Source: Gymnopus androsaceus JB14 (lineage: Eukaryota > Basidiomycota > Agaricomycetes > Agaricales > Omphalotaceae). From it: a stretch of 64,000 nt of DNA. Location of the stretch: the NCBI GenBank assembly GCA_009733575.1, contig ML769389.1:62001-126000 (forward strand), read 5' to 3'. Position numbers and translations under genes: made by a program. Shown piece after piece: positions 11,705-23,364 of the stretch; the stretch's first letter is position 1; each line of letters opens with the position of its first letter. The notes beneath the pieces are model-generated. The model worked only from the letters and a program-made list of their open reading frames with translations. It did not search any database and was not told the DNA's origin.

Positions 11705-13975
11705 CTAACCCTCCTGCTTGAGATCAAAGGTTAGCCCTTTAACCAGTTCGTTGTCGAAGAAGGTGACTTGCTTATAGTCGTCGGAAAAGACTGCACGAAG
11801 CAAGTCTTTTATTTTAGCTGAAAAAGACATTAACGATTCGTTCAAGAATCAAAACATAAGTACTCACGATGCTTTTATGTGTGTCGTTTTCCGAAAATCC
11901 ACTATCATGAATTCAGTCATGTCGTCCGAAACCATACTGTTATAAACTCCGTCAGGCGAGAAGCGGTAGGCGTGCTCAGCCAGCCGATCCTCATCCTTGA
12001 GCAACTCTATACCCCAACTGCGCGGTTGACATTGATTCATTGATTCTGTGCGGTAAACAAGAAAATCGATACGACCCGCTGGTCGATGACCAACTTCGGT
12101 TCCGTATTCTGGAAAGACCACCGCCCTAGGACGGTATTGGTACAAGCACCGATAAAATTCATGTTCGTAAAGCACCTCAAGTTCTAGGGCCTCATCAGAG
12201 CCATCAACATGATGAAGTGTTTGGAGGCGATTGGGATTGAATTTTGTGATCACCGCAGTCACCAGACGATAGAGGGTAGAGACGTCTTCCTTAAAATCTG
12301 GGATGGGAGGTTGAAGACAAAGCTGAAGCATAACCTTTTGAAGCGGGAATGAAAACGTAAATTGTGCATGACCATAGTCCATTCGCTCCATATAGAGCAG
12401 GCCCAGCCTATGTGCATAGCTGACGTCGGCAAGGTCAAGTCCACCAGGGAGAGGGATGCTGTAAGGGATACAGTCGTGTACCAATAGGTAAGCAAAAACA
12501 CGGTTTACTCTTGGATCGGCGGCGATTTGTTCGCGGGGGAGAAGTCTCCTGGATTGAGTGGCCATAACTAGATCATCTAGAATTTTTTGAAGCGGGTGAT
12601 CCTTCTTGAACTCTTCAAGTGTATATATCCCATTTTCTCGGACCTTGTTCGTCTAAAATGTGAAAGATTGGAACCATGGAGCCGAATGAATATGCATGAA
12701 CTCACATTCGTTCCAACCACCCCCATCATAGCTGAGATGAGAGCGATATGGCCATCACTCCATTTGTCAATGAGTTCACGAAGTGCTTGATCTATTTGAG
12801 GCCATGACCCGTTTCGTACACCACTCGAGATATATTCATCGACATCGGCACTGTCGAAAACGAGACCGACGGGAGGAAACTTGTGAATAGTCATTCCTCT
12901 GAAGGTTGGCCGGAGATTGACCCTCATATCTTCATTAAGAAGAACTGGTATTGGTAGTGGTGTCTCCTCCGCTGATTCAAGATCGGTGCCTTCAGGCATC
13001 GCACTACTATATGAGCAAGCGATGATTATGCGAAAAGCATTTCCCGGAGAAGCACCAGCGATTCTCTTGAATGTAACCGTCCAAAGTGCTATATCGGTAA
13101 AAGTCATTTGACCTTCATCTATAAGGACGGAGGTCATAGCTTGACTTGAGTTCTTCGCGCTCGTTTTGACCCCACCTATCAAAACGATAGCAAATTTGAC
13201 CTAGACGTTCAAGTTGGTCTTGGATGAGCATTAGAAGCGTACTCTTCCCACTTGCAGGACTACCGCGAAGCTATGAATACCATTGGATGAGCCATTGAGT
13301 TCCGAAAAATATGTATTGTGCTTTACTTGGATAAAGTTCACGTCGTCGAGTCGCGAGATGATATTGTCGACAAGGTTCTGTCGTCGAGCGACAACAGCTA
13401 TTATCGCGGTCAGCTTCGGGGTTACGGAGAAAGTCATATTGACGTACAGGGAAACACAGAGGACTTCTTTCGCCGATGAGTGAGACGCGCGCGTCGATCA
13501 AGCTTAATGTCCACTAAGAACAGTTTGTTAGTCACCGACGGCGATATTGTAAGACGCACATTGAACAAACGCGAACGAACTGTCTACAGTACTACCGTTT
13601 TCCACATGGATTACCAGCCTTAGAACTGCGAAGAACTGTGCGCCGGTAATGGTGTCGGTGGGGTTCAAAGCTGGGTCGAGTAACTGGAAGATCTGAGAGG
13701 TTTTGAATAACTTTGGTTTTGTGAAGGATAGAAAGCTATCAGCCTTGTTGATGTTTTCCACAGAAACATCTGCATAGCGACCTCGCAGCCATGGTTTGAC
13801 TTGACGAACGGTGCCTACGACCAGTGTCTCAAGTGCATTGTCGTCGGGCGAGTCGTCCATAATCTCTTCGATGGCTTTCTTGAAAAGCTCATATTTTGAA
13901 TTCGTAAGAGCACTGACAGCAAGGGAAAGTTTTCTCATTCGACTCGTCGTCGAGGAAGGCTCGTACCATGCATAG
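11705..13975 (-). pseudogene. CRN-like NTPase/nuclease gene, copy B, damaged at the 5' part
   Basis: A paralogue of copy A on the same strand. The header reads from MRKLSLAVSALTNS (13938) but the first 40 or so residues seen in copy C are lost by a deletion near 14000. A 5-base loss near 13542 shifts the frame and gives a stop. Downstream the P-loop exon (around 13262-13230, GSPASGKST), the LIDEGQMTF exon (13130-12716) and the C-terminal module (12660-11864, with RIDFLVYRTES, WGIELLKDED, VDFRKT) all read in frame across normal introns. The stop TAG is at 11705. The 3' two thirds are therefore better kept than in copy A. If a downstream start is used, a shortened NTPase-nuclease product is possible. 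Confidence 0.7.
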
Positions 13976-14055
13976 CCACCGGAACCTGACTCATGCGTAG
14001 CACGTTATCGAGCTAGATATGGTATGTCGGTGGTATGTCGGTTTCGAGCGTTCTT

Positions 14056-14221
14056 TCCATGTATGTCAGATATAATATATTCTTTCTTTTTGTGCCTATT
14101 TATCTTCGAGAACGACTTTCAAAGCTTTGACGCGTCGCCGTTATGCGACGCGTCATAGTAGTCACGAAACGAGAACGTGACATACGTATTCTTTCCCCAA
14201 CTTTGATGACTCAAGTTAACG
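14056..14221. repeat. Repeated flank R3, upstream region of PMS1
   Basis: This is a third, 165-bp copy of the start of R1/R2 (CCATGTATGTCAGATATAAT ... CCCAACTTTGATGA). It ends only a few bases before the PMS1 start codon, so the PMS1 promoter is made of sequence shared with the CRN cluster. Confidence 0.75.
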
Positions 14222-17200
14222 ATGACCTCCACCAGCGCTGACGGTAGCATAAAAGCCATCGACGGTACCTCTGTTCATCGTATTACCTCTGGACAAGTGG
14301 TAATAGATCTTCAAACGGCCGTAAAGGAGATTGTGGAGAATAGTCTGGATGCCGGCGCGACTAGTGTTGGTTCGTGGCTCTTCCCTCCTATGTTCCAAGT
14401 TTCATTTTACTATATTTCACAGAAATTCGTTTTAAAAATTACGGTTTGAAGAGTATTGAAGTCATTGATAATGGGAGTGGAATTTCAGAGATTGATTTCG
14501 ATAATATTGGTACGCTTCCTCTCTCTCTCTGTTCAGTTTCATGAATGGGCTCAACGCGTACGCTTTTCCGTTCTATCTAGGTCGAAAACATCACACTTCC
14601 AAGCTATCGGCATTCCATGATCTGACAACGCTTACATCTTTTGGATTTCGAGGGGAAGCCTTGTCTTCTTTATGTGCTTTATGTGAATCTGTAACGGTCA
14701 CCACTGCGACGGTGGACAAGGCACCGATGGGCGCCGTTTTGGAACTGGATAAGCGAGGGGAAGTTAAATCCAAGGGCAAAGGAGTGAGACAGGTGCGTTT
14801 ATAGTATACCTCAAACCGATATTTGCGAATGACCACTATATCCAAATTCAGCGTGGCACCACCGTTCTATTGACTTCACTCTTCACTCCTCTTCCTGTTC
14901 GGCGGAAAGAGCTTGAACGAAATATCAAACGCGAATTTAGCAAAGCCTTGACTCTCTTGCACGCTTATGCTTTGGGGCCTTGTTGTGGATTGGGTCCTGA
15001 CGCGTCAAGCAGAGCTGTTCGATTCTCAGTGACGAATCAACCGGATAAAGGGTACGTGTAAATCTCTTCCATTTAACATCCGTTTGTCTAAATGACCTTC
15101 ACAGAGCCAAAACAACGCAAATATCCATTCCACTTCTCTCATCCGCCGGGTCCGCCCCTTCACTTCGTACGGTCCGTGCAGGAACAACAGCATTATGGGG
15201 TTCTAAAGCTCTGGACGGAGTGATTGATCTAGAATTGGAGTTTGATGTTCCAAAGTGAATTCATCCTTGATCTTCACCGTGATTCGCTCTGAACAAAACA
15301 TGTTATAGGATTACAGCTCGGAAAACCAAAGCTAAAGACCGAAAGCAGAAGACTGATCATGAAGAGGACGTTGAAATGACCGAAGAAGAAACTTTCAAGA
15401 TTCACGTCAAGGGTCTTATATCTTCTCCTACGCCTACACCTGGTTTGGGCTCAACACCTCGTTCGGGAACTAGTGGAAGAACTTCGAACGATCGACAGTT
15501 TTTCTACGTCAATGGCCGTCCTTGCGCATTGACCAAAGTAAGAGTCGTTACTAGATATCCAGACTAAAGCTTACTTGTATTATAGGTTCAAAAAGCCATC
15601 AACGAGATCTACCGTACTTTCCTTCCATCCAATTCATCATCGGGCCAATTTCCTTTTATTGTGGCCGACTTTTCCATACCAGGCGACGCCGTAGATGTGA
15701 ACATAACACCGGACAAGAGAACGATCATGGTTCACGCTGAGGCGGAGTTGTGTGAGCGTATGAAGGTAAGCGCATGTTCTATAATCTTACTCTCTACTAA
15801 TGCATTCGTTTATACAGGGTGCATTAGAGAACCTGTTCTCTCCTTCAAGATCAACCTACGGCGTCAATGATCTACGACCATTATCGAAGAGCGCATCGGT
15901 GATGAGCAAGCCGTCTCGTCAGGATACGCTGGCGTTCACCCCGAGGAGCGCCAGTGTGGGACCCTCGTTGGGAGGTAAAGCTCAGGGTGAGCAGGGCGAC
16001 GAGCAAGATGAAGATCCAGAAGTTGTCGAACAGGAGCCAGAGGCAATGGGACCACCAGCGCGAATATCGAGAAGAACTACATTATCTTCCGATAGTCAAT
16101 CGACGTCTGCTAAGGCCGCCACTTCAAAGAGTAGTCGAAAACATTCCGGCGTCGATGAAAACGAAAACTCGATGGATCTTGACGGTCTGGAAGTCCCCAC
16201 TCCATCTCATCAACGTAGCCCTCCTTCCCCCGAACTTTCGATGAGTTCGCATAAAACACAGGCCATCCAGTAGCAGTCAAGTCGTAGTACTCAACACGAG
16301 CGGCGCTTCTTGGAATCGGCCAAGGAATTCGTTTGGTCGTCCCGTTGACATTGCCGCACTGGCGGGACCCTCACCTGCTGCTTCCGGAGATGATAGTGAT
16401 CTCGAGCAGCCTCCCCGAAAGAAGCGTAAATCGTCACTTCCGCTCTCTGAGGACGAGGAAGATGAACTCGAGGAGGAATACGAGCGTGGGGGAACAAACC
16501 GAAAGAAAATGCGCAGAAGAAGGAGACTCAACGTGGTTCTTCCGTAAATTCTAACAAGGCACCTCGGCAAGCGAAGCTCACCGACCTGTTTAAAGGGAAA
16601 ACCACAAGGCAGGAAATGCGGTCTCATCTTGTTGGGTTCGCGAGAAGTGGAAGTCAGGTGGCGCACAAGTCCTCTGATACCGAGGATGAAGAGGAGGAGA
16701 AGGAGGAGGAGAAGGAGGAAGAGGAGCATGACGTTTCAGTGCAGGAAGATAAGGCGGACAACAATCACACTCAGAAAGGTGTTCCGGCCTTATTCCTACC
16801 TGATGAGGACAACGACAACGATGACAGCTCATGTCGTAGACACCAGCGATGACCTTTTCGTTAATTCCAACTCTCGAAATACCTCTGCTTCGTCGACTAT
16901 CTCGACGTCAACCGATTTCACCACTCCGCCGGCATCAAGCTCTGTTTTAGACAGTAATATCTCCCTTACCGACAAGTCATCCGAGATAGTCGATCTCATT
17001 CTAGATGAAGACGACGACGACGGATATCTTATTGATTTCCTCGTCCAAAGCCAACCAGTCTCAGTCCCAGAATGATCCTCCTCCAGAAGTCATTCGCACC
17101 GACTCTTCAAAAACCTCCACGGGCGACGTCCGTCTGAGATGTGATCTAGCCGGGATATCAGACCGTTGGACCAAGCTCCGTGATAAATTGCGTGATGCAA

Positions 17201-18240
17201 AAGCGAAGCGGACGTTGGATAACCAACGAAACAAGACAGCTTCATCCTCGTTGGCTGAAGAGGCAGGAGTATCCACTGTAGATGCGCATGCTTCCGAGGT
17301 TGCTCTTTCTCGGGTCATTAGCAAGGAAGACTTCAAGCAAATGAAAGTACTGGGTCAATTCAACCTCGGTTTCATCATTGTTCGGAGACGGAAGAAAAGT
17401 GATTCAGATGATGAGCAGGAAGAGGAGGGTACTCTCTTGGATGATCTGTTCATCGTGGACCAGCACGCGGCAGACGAGAAATACAATTTCGAGACATTGC
17501 AGCAAACGACGACCATCCAAAGTCAGAAACTTTTCAAGTATATCAAATATCTTCTTTGCTGCTTTGTTTGTCTGACAATGATTGTAGATCCAGACTTCTG
17601 GAACTTACAGCTTCTGACGAATTAATCGCACTGGAGAATCTCGACGTCTTACGATTGAACGGGTTCGAGCTGGAAGTAAATGAGGATCCTCATGAAGAAG
17701 ACGACGAAGTTCAAATTTTGGATGAACTGGGCGATAATGGCAGCTCTGAAGGGGGAGTACATCGAAAGCTCAAGCTGGTCGCCCAGCCTGTCAGTAAAAG
17801 CACTGTATTTGACATGTGTGGTTAGTGCGACCTCGTGCATCACAGCCTCTAGCAATTTCTAATGCATTTACAGACTTGGAGGAGCTCATTCAACTGTTGC
17901 ACGACCGTCCGACGGGAAAGATGGTGAGATGCTCCAAGGCGAGGGCCATGTTTGCTATGCGGGCGTGTCGCAAGAGTGTTATGGTTGGAATGCCCCTAAC
18001 CAAGGGTCAAATGAGCACTGTAAGTCTAACTTGTACCCTCCTCCTCCGAGTTCATCATGTTGATCTTTCCCTGTTCATCTGCCCCTGCAGGTCGTAACGC
18101 ACATGGGTACTATGGATCAACCGTGGAATTGCCCTCATGGACGACCGACCATGCGACATTTGTTTGACATGGCAAATATACAGCCTTCCGCGCAGAACGA
18201 ACGGGCCTGCAGGAAAGTGGACTGGTCACAATTTACATAG
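14222..18240 (+). CDS. pms1: DNA mismatch repair protein Pms1/PMS2 (MutL), linker with frame changes
   Basis: This encodes the MutL subunit that pairs with Mlh1 and nicks DNA in mismatch repair. The N-terminal GHKL ATPase is clear: [42 protein letters not shown], then the transducer domain up to [18 protein letters not shown] (15661-15770). The C-terminal endonuclease domain has [12 protein letters not shown] (metal-binding motif), [20 protein letters not shown] and [12 protein letters not shown], ending at 18240 in KVDWSQFT. Introns of about 50-65 nt separate some ten exons. The linker, 16255-17060, changes frame four times (frame of 15800, then of 16281, 16616, 16629, 17005) with no fitting introns. 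Each segment still reads as plausible acidic linker ([26 protein letters not shown]). This is either a recent inactivation or sequence error. A relic copy lies at 28422-28770. Confidence 0.9.
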
Positions 18241-19093
18241 GAAAAGGAGGCACGAGATTCGAAGATTGCTTGCCAATATATCTCCCCAAAATGCTACCAT
18301 CTGTATATCTCTATCTCCAGTTATCCGCAAGTATATATACTAGTACTGCTTCCCCACAGCGATTGATAGGTTAAATCTTAATAGTAAATGGTACGCTCGA
18401 CTTTTCTACAACATTTATCTCTGAGAGCTTGCACAGCATTCGTTGGATTGTTCAACACCAGTGTGACATTTACAGGGAGCACATGGGTGCTGGATGGTCT
18501 CGGACTCTATTGGGTTATTATTAGTACAGGAAGGAAGGAAGATTTCAGGCGATACAGATGATTACCAGTAGGAAATGTTCATCTGTAAAGTTTTTGTTCG
18601 ATGTTCGTAACATAGAAGTGAAAAGGAAAAGGCTGGTAGAAGGATGCAGCACGATTTCGCCCTCAGCATATCTCAAGGTAGACTCCAGTCGAACCCCATT
18701 CCTCTGTATTATTATGCGTTTCGCTCCAGTCTTCCGCCGCTTCCAGGGAGATCAGCAATCAATGAACCGGTAGTAGTTATGAGTCTAACTTACTATGATC
18801 TGTTGAGTTGCCTGTTCTCCAAGCACCCAGGGTGCCACGGTGCCACGACGGCATTTAATTCGCAACTTTACAACGTACAAGGCTGCAAATTGACAATCCC
18901 CAACACTTTAAAAGGTTCTGCGAAGCCAGAAGTGTCCCTTCAACTTGCTGGTCAAGTTTCCTCAGAGTTCGTCTTGCTTTGCTGGTTCAAACCTTACGAG
19001 CTCGTATGTTTAAACCTTCTCCTGCACGTTGATTTCTAATCTCATCATCTATTGTGAATCCAGATCAGGCAGAAACATATCTTGAGCATCGAC
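18241..19093. other. Intergenic region, no gene called
   Basis: A 131-codon ORF (18644-19039) has no motif or signal and is not supported. The last 200 bp probably hold the promoter and leader of the secreted-protein gene, with a TTTAAAAGG box near 18906. Confidence 0.4.
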
Positions 19094-19732
19094 ATGCGAT
19101 ACAACTACTTCTTTGCTCCTGTGGCCGGAACGAGCCTAGCTCTAGCGGCTCTAGGTTCCTTCTCCACTGTGTGTGCTGCACCTCTCGTTGTAAGTGATAA
19201 ATGCATCATGTCAACGCTAATCTCACTGCCATGCCTCCACTAGGATGGGACATCCAATCACTTTGTTCGTGACGTTGCAGCACGAGAAGTACACTCCAAA
19301 GTCAACATCATATACTTCGATGCTAAAGAAATGGAAGAACTGTACGGAAAAAAACCTGGGTACAAAGCGAGCGTATGTTCCTTAACCGAACAAGAATACG
19401 CCGATGATGAGGCCAAAGATTTCGTAAATGCGGCCGCATCAGTTCTGGCACTCCAGAAGCCCATCGAGTTCCACCCGATGAATAAGTGCCAGTTTGTTCG
19501 CGATGAGACTGTTTGGTTTCACGTCGCGGTAGAGGGACCTGGAGGAGACAAATGTCCTAATAAACGTTGCCGGGCCGTAGCAATTCCCAAACTTCGGACG
19601 AGGAGGGATCCTCCTAGACTGGGAGACCTAAACACCACAGCTACCAATATGATCTTCCCACCAGAGGGAGGAAAGCAAAATCCGGATACATATACTCGTA
19701 TAGATTTCCGAGCGCTTGATGGATATTGGTGA
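19094..19732 (+). CDS. Small secreted protein
   Basis: Two exons, 19094-19189 and 19244-19732, encode 194 residues. The start MRYNYFFAPVAGTSLALAAL leads into a hydrophobic core and the cleavage-type sequence STVCAAPLV, a clear signal peptide. The mature part is polar and has four cysteines (SVCSL, NKCQF, DKCPNKRC) and basic patches near PKLRTRRDPPR. A single intron directly after the signal-peptide coding part is common in fungal secreted proteins. No catalytic motif was recognised. It could be an effector-like or cell-wall protein; I make no functional claim. Confidence 0.7.
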
Positions 19733-20302
19733 AGCATGAGGCGCTGTCTGGTTTTGCCTGCTGTAGCTTTTGTATGAGTGTTTGCGATATATCATAGCAC
19801 GATTAAGTTTATCTTGCCTGTATATTCCAGTGTTACTAGTACAGCGGCACCAGTTTCGATTCCGCTCGGTCAAAGCGTCCATTATCAATCAAGTTGTGGT
19901 TCGCTAACAGGTATCTCTGATTAAGAATTCCGGAGATCGTAAGAATAATTATGAATGGCTTGTCTTCCAGTAGATTGTGATCCTGTGGCTTCACAATGCA
20001 TTACGCATTCGAAAAAAGGTGACATAGGTACATATTGATTAGGCCGTACATCTGGAATTGGGAAATGGCTATGGTCAATTCATTTTTCGATTCCCTCCTG
20101 GAGTAAAGCTGCACAAGTAAAGCGCGCGCCGAGGCATAATAACAAGCAAAAAAAAACAAGATATAGCCGCAGAACTGCAAGACGGAAAGTGATTTGCTCG
20201 CTCTGGCTTAACTCTAGCAGCAAACTAATAGGACACTGCCAGAGATCTACCAGAACTCAAAATTTTACTCGAAGTTGCTCGGCTATGTCAACTACTCCAG
20301 TT
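19733..20302. other. Intergenic, nothing recognised
   Basis: No supported ORF or repeat. It lies between the secreted-protein gene and the 3' end of the kinase relic. Confidence 0.4.
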
Positions 20303-21243
20303 TTAACTCCCAAGCCAAGGATCCTCTAGCAGCTGCTTTGCAGAATGTCTTTCCTCCGGCACCCACTGCAACATCTTCCTAATAAACTTTAGGAATATTT
20401 TGTTCTCGCCCTCGAGGTTTCTTCCGAGCTCTCTAAGGAAATATTTGGAATTGAGCTGAAACTTTCCAATTACCCGCATCATCGAAGCACTCTAATGAAT
20501 GTATGCTGATGGAGTCCTAGAGCGACGAAGACAATTGAGCGGAGGAGCACCTAGAGTTGCGACCATTTCGTCTTCGATGCGAAGATGGAATTTCAGCTTG
20601 CAAGTCTAAAACGAGTGTTCAGTGAGCTCTAGGATCCAAAGGAAGACCTTGCCGGCGCGTATCATATTCGCATCGGTATGCAAGCAGTTAAGCGTAAGAA
20701 ATAAATGAATGGGGAAAAGCTTCAACAACTCATCAGTTAGCTTATGTCCGGGACATAATTCCGGGAGAGTTTTCATGCTCATGCCCAAAGGCTCGTGGAC
20801 GAAATGATGGTGCTCGCCTTGGGAGCCCCGGAGCTTGAAAGTATCGAGGAGTTCCCTGATGCCTTCTTTTCTCGTCATAATTGTAGAAAGATGGTCATTT
20901 CTCGGCGAATCGAGGCATTTTCTTGCTCGCTTGCAAATCATATTAGATAGTGTAGCATGAAAGGCATGGCGAGGAAGCGGGACATCTACTTGAGATCGCG
21001 GCAGAGCCATGCAGTTGACGGTGAACAATATCCGAGTTTTCCAATTACTTGATACCGCGATTTGAAGACTTCATCGATGCGAACCGGGTAGAAGAGGCCA
21101 GGTTCATACCATTCCCAATTCTCCTCTTCAAGCTTCTCGGAGCCATCAATGAGTTTACAGCCACTGGTTGGGAAGTTTCTCGGGAGAGAAGAGTCAGAAG
21201 ACCGACGCATGGCGCAGGAAAGTGCCGAATGACAATGGGTCAC
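20303..21243 (-). pseudogene. SRPK-like protein kinase relic with central deletion
   Basis: The N-terminal part (21243-20986) shows EEENWEWYEPGLFYPVRIDE and SRYQVIGKLGYCSPSTAWL, the start of a fungal SRPK-like kinase. The glycine-rich loop has Cys where the second Gly is expected. A second piece (about 20950-20660) has EGIRELLDTFKLRG, FVHEPLGMSMKTL and LNCLHTDANMI. Reading then jumps to a C-terminal piece (about 20560-20303) with LGAPPL, GNWKVSA and RKMLQWVPEERHSAKQLLED in shifted frames. The catalytic loop, DFG and activation segment are absent, so about 150 residues are deleted. It cannot be an active kinase. Confidence 0.75.
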
Positions 21244-21277
21244 GCGTTACTTACCTTGTTTAAATTATACCACATCG

Positions 21278-21870
21278 ATGCGAACCCGGAGCATGGCTCG
21301 CTCGCCAGCGCCAAAGGCAAAATCAAAGGCAAAATCAAAATCCTCATCTTCAAAGCGGTTTCTGTTCAGCGGCTACAGCCTTCTCGAGCTGACTTCTACA
21401 GATTCGCCCGTACTTTTCTTCCTCGTTTTGAACCGCCTATCGAACGCGAGCTCCTTGTCTGCTATTATGATAGGTGGCGCCGTAGTGGCATACCCGAAGG
21501 CTTCTCTAAGAAGCAGACTCCTCATCTCATATGTATGTCGATTCCAAGTTCAGAATCAGCCCACTGCTCACTGCTATTCAGCTGTGTATGACTCCGAGGC
21601 AGATGAACACAAAGTGAAGCCCAGTCGTATATTCTTCCCCACCCGCGCAGTCTCATACGAAGACGAAAACCAGTGTTCTCAGACAGAGTTCTGTACTGCA
21701 AATGAAGGTGACGAGGCCCGGCTTAATGAGCTTATCAAGGTTGTGGAAGCAAGCGGTGGTCGTTTGGATACAAACAAGTTATCGTTTGGGTGTATGGTTC
21801 ACGGAATGCTACAGGTACGACTGCATTACTGAATTGATTGGAACTAACATTTTCTCAATAGAAATATTGA
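21278..21870 (+). pseudogene. Unknown basic protein family, copy 1 (one-base frameshift)
   Basis: Closely related to the gene at 27180-27778 with the same introns and ends. The start MRTRSMARSPAPKAKSK is a basic, probably nuclear-targeting segment. A base is missing near 21384 (CCTTCTCGAG against CCTTTCTCGG), so the conserved ADFYRFARTFLPRFEPP, VCYYDRWRRSGIPEG and following parts lie in another frame. The second exon (QCSQTEFCTANEGDEARLNE, KLSFGCMVHGMLQ) and the tiny last exon (Lys-Tyr-stop, 21862-21870) are conserved. Function unknown. Confidence 0.65.
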
Positions 21871-22151
21871 CGCTAATACTTGTTTGGTTCGGCTTTCTCT
21901 ATTATTATTCATGTATATATCTGGCTGTAAACAGTACTTCACTCATTATCAGTGCATCGAACTCGAGCTTGAATTCTATCTTGCCTCAAGCAGAACCGGG
22001 ATCGTGGTTCTCCACTATTCTGACTCAGAACTCGGAGCGGTGAGTTCGCCTATTTGTTGTTTTCCTTGTAGATGCTCTTGAGAATCTTCTACTGAGTTGA
22101 AGTATTGTTTCCTTTGGACTTGTCCCATCAAAAGATAATGTCTAGTGGACT

Positions 22152-22450
22152 AAGTAATTATTTACTTCAGATGGAGTGAGCAGAAGGGAGGTAGTAATTA
22201 TTTACTACTTACCCCAGATTGAGTGCATGAAAGGGAGGTGGTAATTATTTACTACCTCCCCAGCTGAAGTGCATGGTAAATAATTACTACCAAGCAGATT
22301 AAGAAGGGAGGTGGTAGATATTTACTACCCAGATGGAGTGCATGGAAATAATTACTACCTCCTCCAGATGGAGTGCACAGAAGGGAGGTAGTAATTATTT
22401 ACCAATGAAAGCTGTGCCAAGCCACCCAGTAGTGAATAATTACTATGAGG
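22152..22450. repeat. Array of palindromic GGTAGTAATTATTTACTACC repeats
   Basis: Eight near-palindromic cores related to GGTAGTAATTATTTACTACC occur in 300 bp, at about 22152, 22186, 22233, 22275, 22306, 22344, 22383 and 22431. Most are preceded by a spacer of the type CAGATGGAGTGCACAGAAGG. Unit length is about 35-47 bp. Neighbouring cores alternate in orientation and could pair with each other. No coding potential is seen. Confidence 0.85.
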
Positions 22451-23364
22451 GAGTACAAGCAAGAATGGATAGGTAGTAGGTGAGCTATACAAGACATGAG
22501 TTTTGAGCTTTGGCAATTTTTATCCAAGCAGTCTTCATGAGGTTAACCTTTTTTGCAGCTGTGGACACGTACTCTTCCATCTTTTTAGATTGTTATTGCG
22601 CTGTTAGCCCATTACTGAAGCTTCCTATCTGTCTTCACTCACTCAACTTAGGGTGGTACCACCAATACTACCGATTCCGCTTTCTTCATTAGGAAGTTCA
22701 GTGCTGGGTCCAAGCGCGGTCGACACTTATTGATGGGCTGTGTCTACGTTTGGGGAAACGGGCACAACTCCCTCTTGAGTTTGTGAAGTTTACCCGCTGT
22801 CATATCCTCTTCTCATTAATATCTAGCTCGCAATGTCAAGGCCTAGCCAGAAGAAGCCAAGTTGACGGACTGGGAGGCGACAAGGTTATGGTAAAGAACT
22901 TCGTGAAGGTGTACCTCCCTTAACAAGGAGATTCGCAAAGATATGACCGTGGCTCTCTGCTTTGAAAAGGCTGAAGGAAAGTAAGCTAAGCTTAGCTTAC
23001 TTTGTGGATTCCAATCGTCGTAAGTACGATGCTCACATTCATTCAGAAGGAGGTCGATTTCATCTCTGCATTTTCAATACGACCCGGTTTCACAGCTGTT
23101 CATGGATCTCAAAGGAAAGGTGTCTTCAAATTTCTTCATTCGAGGATGCCAGACGGTCGAACAATGATGAGGGTATCAGCAAGCTATGGAAGGAGTTACT
23201 GCATCTACCACCGTTCCAGTTGATCTTGGCTTAGAGGCGTCTTGCCCGCAGCGACTAGGAATTAGACGCCTATTCGTAGGACTAATTCCGTATACGTGTA
23301 ATGAACGACGAACGGTAGTGAACGAATTTATCGTGCATCAGAAAAGATTCATGAATCACTAAAA
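22451..23364. other. Intergenic, weak ORFs only
   Basis: Two overlapping short ORFs (22962-23234 and 23002-23223) have no recognised domain. One contains DFISAFSIRPGFTAVHGSQ, which might be a relic of an unrecognised gene. Nothing else is supported. Confidence 0.35.

Noticed and set aside
16277..16729. Leu-rich minus-strand ORF
   Set aside because: Antisense of the acidic Glu-rich PMS1 linker; composition artefact.
18644..19039. 131-codon ORF before the secreted-protein gene
   Set aside because: No motif; overlaps the likely promoter of the next gene.
22152..22450. CRISPR-like array
   Set aside because: Repeats are imperfect, alternate in orientation and have similar rather than unique spacers; the host is a fungus.
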